A DNA stretch of 64,000 nucleotides, from assembly GCA_035530135.1 (NCBI GenBank), contig DATKVJ010000006.1:6817-70816 (forward strand), written 5' to 3'. Both the position numbers and the translations under genes were made by a program. Positions 60,562 through 64,000 of the stretch are shown one piece after another (within the stretch, counting starts at the first letter, position 1; every line of letters begins with the position of its first letter). A model generated the notes under the pieces. That model was given only the letters and a program-made list of their open reading frames with translations. It did not search any database and had not been told where the DNA came from. Source of the stretch: CAIYYX01 sp035530135. GTDB lineage: Bacteria > Pseudomonadota > Gammaproteobacteria > Burkholderiales > Rhodocyclaceae.

Positions 60562-61257
60562 TCAGTCGATGTAGCGCAGGCCGGCAGCCGCCAGCGGCGC
60601 GCGCATGCCGTACATGTCGAGACCCAGCTCGCCCGCCGCCAGACGTTTGCGTTTGCCCGCCTCGTTGTCCTCGCGCGCCTGGGCGGCGTCGGCGGCCATC
60701 GCCGCCACCTGGCGCGGCACGACGACCACGCCGTCGTCGTCGCCGACCACCACGTCGCCGGGATGGACCAGCGCGCCGGCGCAGACCACCGGGATATTCA
60801 CCGAGCCCAGCGTCGCCTTGACCGTGCCCTTGGCCGACACCGCGCGCGAGAAGGTGGGGAAGCCCATCGCGGTCAAATCGCGGACATCGCGCACGCCGGC
60901 ATCGATGACGATGCCGGCGGCGCCGCGGGCGCGGTAGGAGGTGGCGAGCAGGTCGCCGAACATGCCGTCGGTGTTGTCGGTGGTGCACGCCACCACCAGC
61001 ACGTCGCCCGGCCGCAACTGCTCGGCCGCGACGTGCAGCATCCAGTTGTCGCCCGGCTGGGCCAGCACCGTCACGGCGGTGCCGCACAGCGCCGCGCCGG
61101 CATAGACCGGGCGCATGTGGGTCTTCATCAGGCCGACGCGGCCCATCGCTTCGTGGATGGTGGCAACGCCGAATTTGGCCAGGCGGAGGACCGCGGCCGG
61201 GTCGGCCCGCTCGATGTTGCGGACCACGATGCCGAGATCGTTCATGGGGGTGCTCAT
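60562..61257 (-). CDS. ligK: 4-carboxy-4-hydroxy-2-oxoadipate aldolase LigK, RraA-like (231 aa)
   Basis: Class II pyruvate aldolase of the HMG/CHA aldolase (RraA-like) family that splits 4-carboxy-4-hydroxy-2-oxoadipate into pyruvate and oxaloacetate. The GDLLATSYRARGAAGIVIDAGVRDV segment contains Asp102, Arg123 and Asp124, and Glu199 occurs later. These are the numbers of the metal and catalytic residues in Pseudomonas putida HMG/CHA aldolase. AGGA lies 8 nt before the ATG. It is between ligJ and the DUF1932 gene. Confidence 0.92.
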   Translation of the reverse strand: MSTPMNDLGIVVRNIERADPAAVLRLAKFGVATIHEAMGRVGLMKTHMRPVYAGAALCGTAVTVLAQPGDNWMLHVAAEQLRPGDVLVVACTTDNTDGMFGDLLATSYRARGAAGIVIDAGVRDVRDLTAMGFPTFSRAVSAKGTVKATLGSVNIPVVCAGALVHPGDVVVGDDDGVVVVPRQVAAMAADAAQAREDNEAGKRKRLAAGELGLDMYGMRAPLAAAGLRYID

Positions 61258-61293
61258 GGGAATCGTCCTATCGGAAGTTCGTGGGGAGAAGCG

Positions 61294-62322
61294 CTAGGCG
61301 CCGCGGCGCTTGAGGCTCGCGTCCAGGCGGGAGAAGACCCGGCGGCTGTTGCCCTCGAAGATCTTGGCGCGGTCGGACTCGCTCAGCGTCTGCGCGCCGT
61401 CGATGAAGCGCTTGGTGTCGTCATAGGCATGGCCGGTCTCGGGATCGATGCCGCGCACCGCGCCGATCATCTCGGAGGCGAACAGGATGTTGTCCACCGG
61501 GATCACGCGGGTCAGGAGGTCGATGCCCGGCTGGTGGTAGACGCAGGTGTCGAAGAAGATGTTGGCGAGCAGATGGTCCTTCAGCGGCGGCAGTTTCATG
61601 TCCTGGGCCAGGCCGCGGAAGCGGCCCCAGTGGTAGGGCACCGCGCCGCCGCCGTGCGGGATGATGAACTTCAGCGTCGGAAAATCCTTGAATAGCTTCG
61701 AGGTCAGGCACTGCATGAAGGCCGTGGTGTCGGCGTTCAGGTAGTGGGCGCCGGTGGTGTGGAAGCAGGCGTTGCAACTGGTGCTGACATGGACCATCGC
61801 CGGGATGTCGTACTCGACCATCTGCTCGTAGATCGGATACCACCACCTGTCCGACAGCGGCGGCTCGCGCCAGTGGCCGCCGGAGGGATCGGGATTGAGG
61901 TTGATGCCGACGAAGCCGTACTCCTCGATGCAGCGCTTCATCTCCGGGATGCAGGTCTCGGGCCTGACGCCGGGAGACTGCGGCAGCATCGCCGCGCCGA
62001 TGAAGTGGTCGGGGAAGAGCCGGGTCACGCGGTGGATCAGCTCGTTGCAGATCGACGACCAGGTCGAACTGGTCTGGAAGTCGCCGATGTGATGCGCCAT
62101 GAAGCTGGCGCGCGGCGAGAAGATGGTGAGGTCGGAACCGCGCTCCTTCATCTTCTTCAACTGGTTGAGCTCTATGGTCTCCCTCAACTCGTCGTCGCTG
62201 ATCACGAGCTCGGAGGCGCGGGGCGAGAGCGCCGGATCCTTCAGACCGGCGATCTGGCGGTTGCGCCAATCTTCCAGCGACTTGGGCGCGGTGGTGTAGT
62301 GGCCGTGGCAATCGATGATCAT
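61294..62322 (-). CDS. ligJ: 4-oxalomesaconate hydratase LigJ (342 aa)
   Basis: Amidohydrolase-superfamily (ACMSD-like) hydratase that adds water to the 4-oxalomesaconate-derived intermediate to give 4-carboxy-4-hydroxy-2-oxoadipate. It starts MIIDCHGHYTTAPKSLEDWR with the metal-binding HGH pair (His6, His8). Further motifs are MVHVSTSCNACFHTTGAHYLNADTTAF, FIIPHGGGAVPYHWGRFRGL and FDTCVYHQPGIDLLTRVIPVDNILFASEMIGAVRGIDPETG. AGGAA precedes the ATG at 62322. The open frame to 62523 overlaps the upstream gene and is not used. Confidence 0.93.
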   Translation of the reverse strand: MIIDCHGHYTTAPKSLEDWRNRQIAGLKDPALSPRASELVISDDELRETIELNQLKKMKERGSDLTIFSPRASFMAHHIGDFQTSSTWSSICNELIHRVTRLFPDHFIGAAMLPQSPGVRPETCIPEMKRCIEEYGFVGINLNPDPSGGHWREPPLSDRWWYPIYEQMVEYDIPAMVHVSTSCNACFHTTGAHYLNADTTAFMQCLTSKLFKDFPTLKFIIPHGGGAVPYHWGRFRGLAQDMKLPPLKDHLLANIFFDTCVYHQPGIDLLTRVIPVDNILFASEMIGAVRGIDPETGHAYDDTKRFIDGAQTLSESDRAKIFEGNSRRVFSRLDASLKRRGA

Positions 62323-62365
62323 GGCTGGATTCCTGAGTCTGAGTAAGGGGGTATCTGCGGGGCGT

Positions 62366-63055
62366 TCAAGCCGGCTCCATTCCGTGGCGCCGTTTGGCGT
62401 CGATGGCGGCGGGCGAGCGCATGAATGCGAGTAAGGCGCGCACGGCCTCGGGCTGGACCGACGCGGCGCACAGGCCGGCCGAAAAGGTGGTGACGATCTC
62501 GGCTCCGGAGGGCATGGTCCCAAGCAAATCTATGCCGGGAAGGTGCAGCAATTCACTGAGCTGCTGGAAGCCGAGTTCGACCTCGCCACTGGCCACGAGC
62601 TGGCCGACCGGCACGCCGGCCGGCGCTTGGACGATGCGCTCGCGGACGTTCTCGGCGATGCCCCAGCGTTCGAACAGCCCCATCAGCGCCACGCCGCTCG
62701 GCCCCGTGGAATAACCGATGGTGCGCGCGTGCAGTACGGTGTCGCGTAGCGTCGCTTCCGAGCCGATGTCGGGCCGGACAGCGCCTGCGCGCACCGCTAT
62801 CGCCACAGCCGAGCGCACCAAGTCGGTCTCGCTCCGGGCGATCACGCTGCCGGCGCCGACCAGCTTGGCTATCGCATCGGCGGCGAGCACCACGACATCA
62901 AACGCTTCACCGGCCTGCACCCGTTTTGCCGCATCGACGCCTCCCACCGACTCGAACTCGACCACGACGCCACTCATCTTCCGATACGCGTCGGCGAGCT
63001 CGGCCAGCACCTGGCGCGTCGCCATGGACGAGATGCCGGTGATCCTAGTGCTCAT
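62366..63055 (-). CDS. Leaderless ModA-like substrate-binding protein (229 aa)
   Basis: Periplasmic-binding-protein fold of the molybdate/ModA type: RQVLAELADAYRKMSGVVVEFESVGGVDAAKRVQAGEAFDVVVLAADAI, then IGYSTGPSGVALMGLFERWG, and GEVELGFQQLSELLHLPGIDLLGTMP. There is no signal peptide from the ATG at 63055, nor from the GTG at 63097, so it is predicted to be cytoplasmic. No ABC permease or ATPase is adjacent. It is the first gene of the lig operon, 43 bp before ligJ, and divergent from a LysR gene. It may act as an intracellular ligand-binding protein. The function is unassigned. Confidence 0.78.
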   Translation of the reverse strand: MSTRITGISSMATRQVLAELADAYRKMSGVVVEFESVGGVDAAKRVQAGEAFDVVVLAADAIAKLVGAGSVIARSETDLVRSAVAIAVRAGAVRPDIGSEATLRDTVLHARTIGYSTGPSGVALMGLFERWGIAENVRERIVQAPAGVPVGQLVASGEVELGFQQLSELLHLPGIDLLGTMPSGAEIVTTFSAGLCAASVQPEAVRALLAFMRSPAAIDAKRRHGMEPA

Positions 63056-63137
63056 GACGGAGTCGTGATGAAAGTCTGCATGGGCGCATTCTGCCACGCC
63101 CGGGTCCCGGGCGACAGGCCGGCCGGCCTCTAGCAGT

Positions 63138-63175
63138 TATATCGAAATGATATAGCTCGTCGAGAGCTATTCGAT
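63138..63175. promoter_or_regulatory. Nested dyads in the lig operon/LysR divergent promoter
   Basis: Two perfect inverted repeats overlap by three bases: TATATC-N5-GATATA (63138-63154) and ATAGCTC-GTCGA-GAGCTAT (63152-63170). Outer ATCGAA (63141-63146) and TTCGAT (63170-63175) are also complementary. The block lies just before the divergent LysR gene, in the 139-bp gap to the lig operon. It is probably the binding region of the LysR regulator. Confidence 0.65.
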
Positions 63176-63194
63176 AATTTGGTATCATCACTCG

Positions 63195-64000
63195 ATGGAT
63201 CTCAAGCAGCTCGAATACTTCGTCCGCGTCGCCGAGCTCGGCAGCTTCACGCGCGCCTCGGCGGCGCTCGACGTCGCCCAGCCGGCGCTCTCCCGCCAGG
63301 TGCGCCTGCTGGAGGTGGAGCTGCGCCAGAGCCTGCTGCTCAGGAACGGCCGCGGCGTCACCACCACCGAGGCCGGCAAGGTGCTGCTGGAGCACGGCCG
63401 CGGCGTCCTGCACCAAATGCAGCGCGCCCGCGAGGAGCTGGATCGGGTGCGCGGAGCGCTGGCCGGCCGGGTGGCCCTGGGCCTGCCGCCCAGCCTCTCG
63501 AAGCGGCTGACCGTGCCGCTCACCCGCGCCTACCAAGCGCGCATGCCCGAGGCCTCGCTGTCGATCACCGAGGGCCTGTCGGCGACCATGCAGCAATCCC
63601 TGATCACCGGCAGGCTGGATATCGCCCTGCTCTACAACGCCGTGCCCAGCCCCGAGGTGGATAGCACGCCGCTGCTGGAAGAAGAGCTGTACCTGGTGCG
63701 GCGCAACGACGGCGAGCGCGCGCTCCGGCCGATCTCCCTGAGGGCGCTGGCCGAGCTGCCGCTGGTGATTCCCAGCCGGCCCAACGCGCTGCGCATGCTG
63801 GTCGAGGTCGAACTGGCCAACATCGGCTGCCACCCGAGGGTCGCCCTGGAGATCGACGGCGTCGCAGCCATTCTCGACCTGGTCGCGGACGGCGCCGGCT
63901 GCGCGGTGCTGTCGATGAACGCGGTCGCCACCTCGGGCAAGCCGCGCGCCTTCCTCGCCCAGACTATCGTCAAGCCCCGTCTGCGCAGCAAGCTGGTGCT
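63195..64000 (+). CDS. LysR-family regulator of the lig operon, 3' end cut by window
   Basis: Only 268 codons are visible, and the gene runs off the right edge. MDLKQLEYFVRVAELGSFTRASAALDVAQPALSRQVRLLEVELRQSLLLRNGRGVTTTEAG is a canonical LysR HTH of the CbbR/LigR/NAC-like group, followed by the effector domain with GRLDIALLYNAVPSPEV and DGAGCAVLSMNAV. The divergent orientation to the protocatechuate operon makes it the likely activator, with a pathway intermediate as inducer. The start at 63195 is 20 bp after the dyad block. Confidence 0.92.
   Translation, partial: MDLKQLEYFVRVAELGSFTRASAALDVAQPALSRQVRLLEVELRQSLLLRNGRGVTTTEAGKVLLEHGRGVLHQMQRAREELDRVRGALAGRVALGLPPSLSKRLTVPLTRAYQARMPEASLSITEGLSATMQQSLITGRLDIALLYNAVPSPEVDSTPLLEEELYLVRRNDGERALRPISLRALAELPLVIPSRPNALRMLVEVELANIGCHPRVALEIDGVAAILDLVADGAGCAVLSMNAVATSGKPRAFLAQTIVKPRLRSKLV

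Noticed and set aside
62366..63055. Molybdate ABC transporter call for the ModA-like gene
   Set aside because: There is no signal peptide, permease or ATPase. The family resemblance alone does not support molybdate transport.

Overview
The window looks like a chromosomal segment of a GC-rich betaproteobacterium, most likely of the Rhodocyclales/Sterolibacteriaceae or Burkholderiales type. This is inferred from gene content and order: a gntR-sdhCDAB-sdhE-gltA-odhA-odhB block facing an mdh/CoA-lyase/acnB block, plus meta-cleavage aromatic genes and TRAP transport. There are no rRNAs, CRISPR arrays, insertion sequences or phage genes. One tRNA, Leu(UAA), is present. Coding density is very high, with many ATGA-type overlaps and no gene-free stretch above 300 bp.

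Layout. 1-9.1 kb (minus): TCA-cycle block from sdhC to odhB, with a GntR regulator as the first gene. 9.1-13.9 kb (plus): mdh, a CitE-like lyase and acnB, preceded by a perfect 13-2-13 palindrome that is probably the GntR operator. 13.9-20.8 kb (minus): a chemoreceptor, then an overlapping four-gene signalling operon (hydrogenase-maturation-protease-like protein, hybrid histidine kinase with two near-duplicate PAS domains, response regulator, GAF/HD-GYP phosphodiesterase). Divergent from it (21.1-24.6 kb, plus) is a 1170-residue regulator with BTAD-like, degenerate-cyclase-like and P-loop ATPase regions. 24.5-28.7 kb: coniferyl-aldehyde-type dehydrogenase, SCP2-type thiolase, MFS exporter. 28.7-33.7 kb (minus): five-gene ABC exporter (HlyD, two ATPases, two permeases). 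33.8-35.3 kb (plus): double universal stress protein and a CxxC protein behind an FNR-like site. 35.3-42.2 kb: DUF1178 protein, two acyl-CoA ligases, Fe-S membrane protein, FapA/DUF342 protein, tRNA-Leu. 42.2-49.3 kb: split chromate transporter, LysR regulator, and a plus-strand operon of an unassigned ThDP enzyme with a complete TRAP transporter.

49.3-64 kb is devoted to aromatic catabolism. First come an MFS protein, a benzoate-CoA-ligase-like enzyme and a stand-alone LigAB-type extradiol dioxygenase with its own divergent LysR regulator. Then comes a long minus-strand operon for protocatechuate 4,5-cleavage. In transcription order it encodes a leaderless ModA-like binding protein, LigJ hydratase, LigK aldolase, a DUF1932 dehydrogenase, LigI lactonase, LigA, LigB, LigC, an aldo/keto reductase and an AraC regulator. 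A divergent LysR gene, cut by the window end, lies at its head. LigAB opens protocatechuate, LigC oxidises the semialdehyde to 2-pyrone-4,6-dicarboxylate, LigI hydrolyses it, and LigJ and LigK yield pyruvate and oxaloacetate, which feed the TCA enzymes encoded in the first 14 kb. No recognisable LigU/GalD tautomerase is present, so that step is open.

The points most worth following up are the protease/kinase/HD-GYP operon facing the giant regulator, the missing tautomerase with an embedded DUF1932 enzyme, the leaderless binding protein leading the lig operon, the second LigAB enzyme, and the ThDP-enzyme/TRAP operon.
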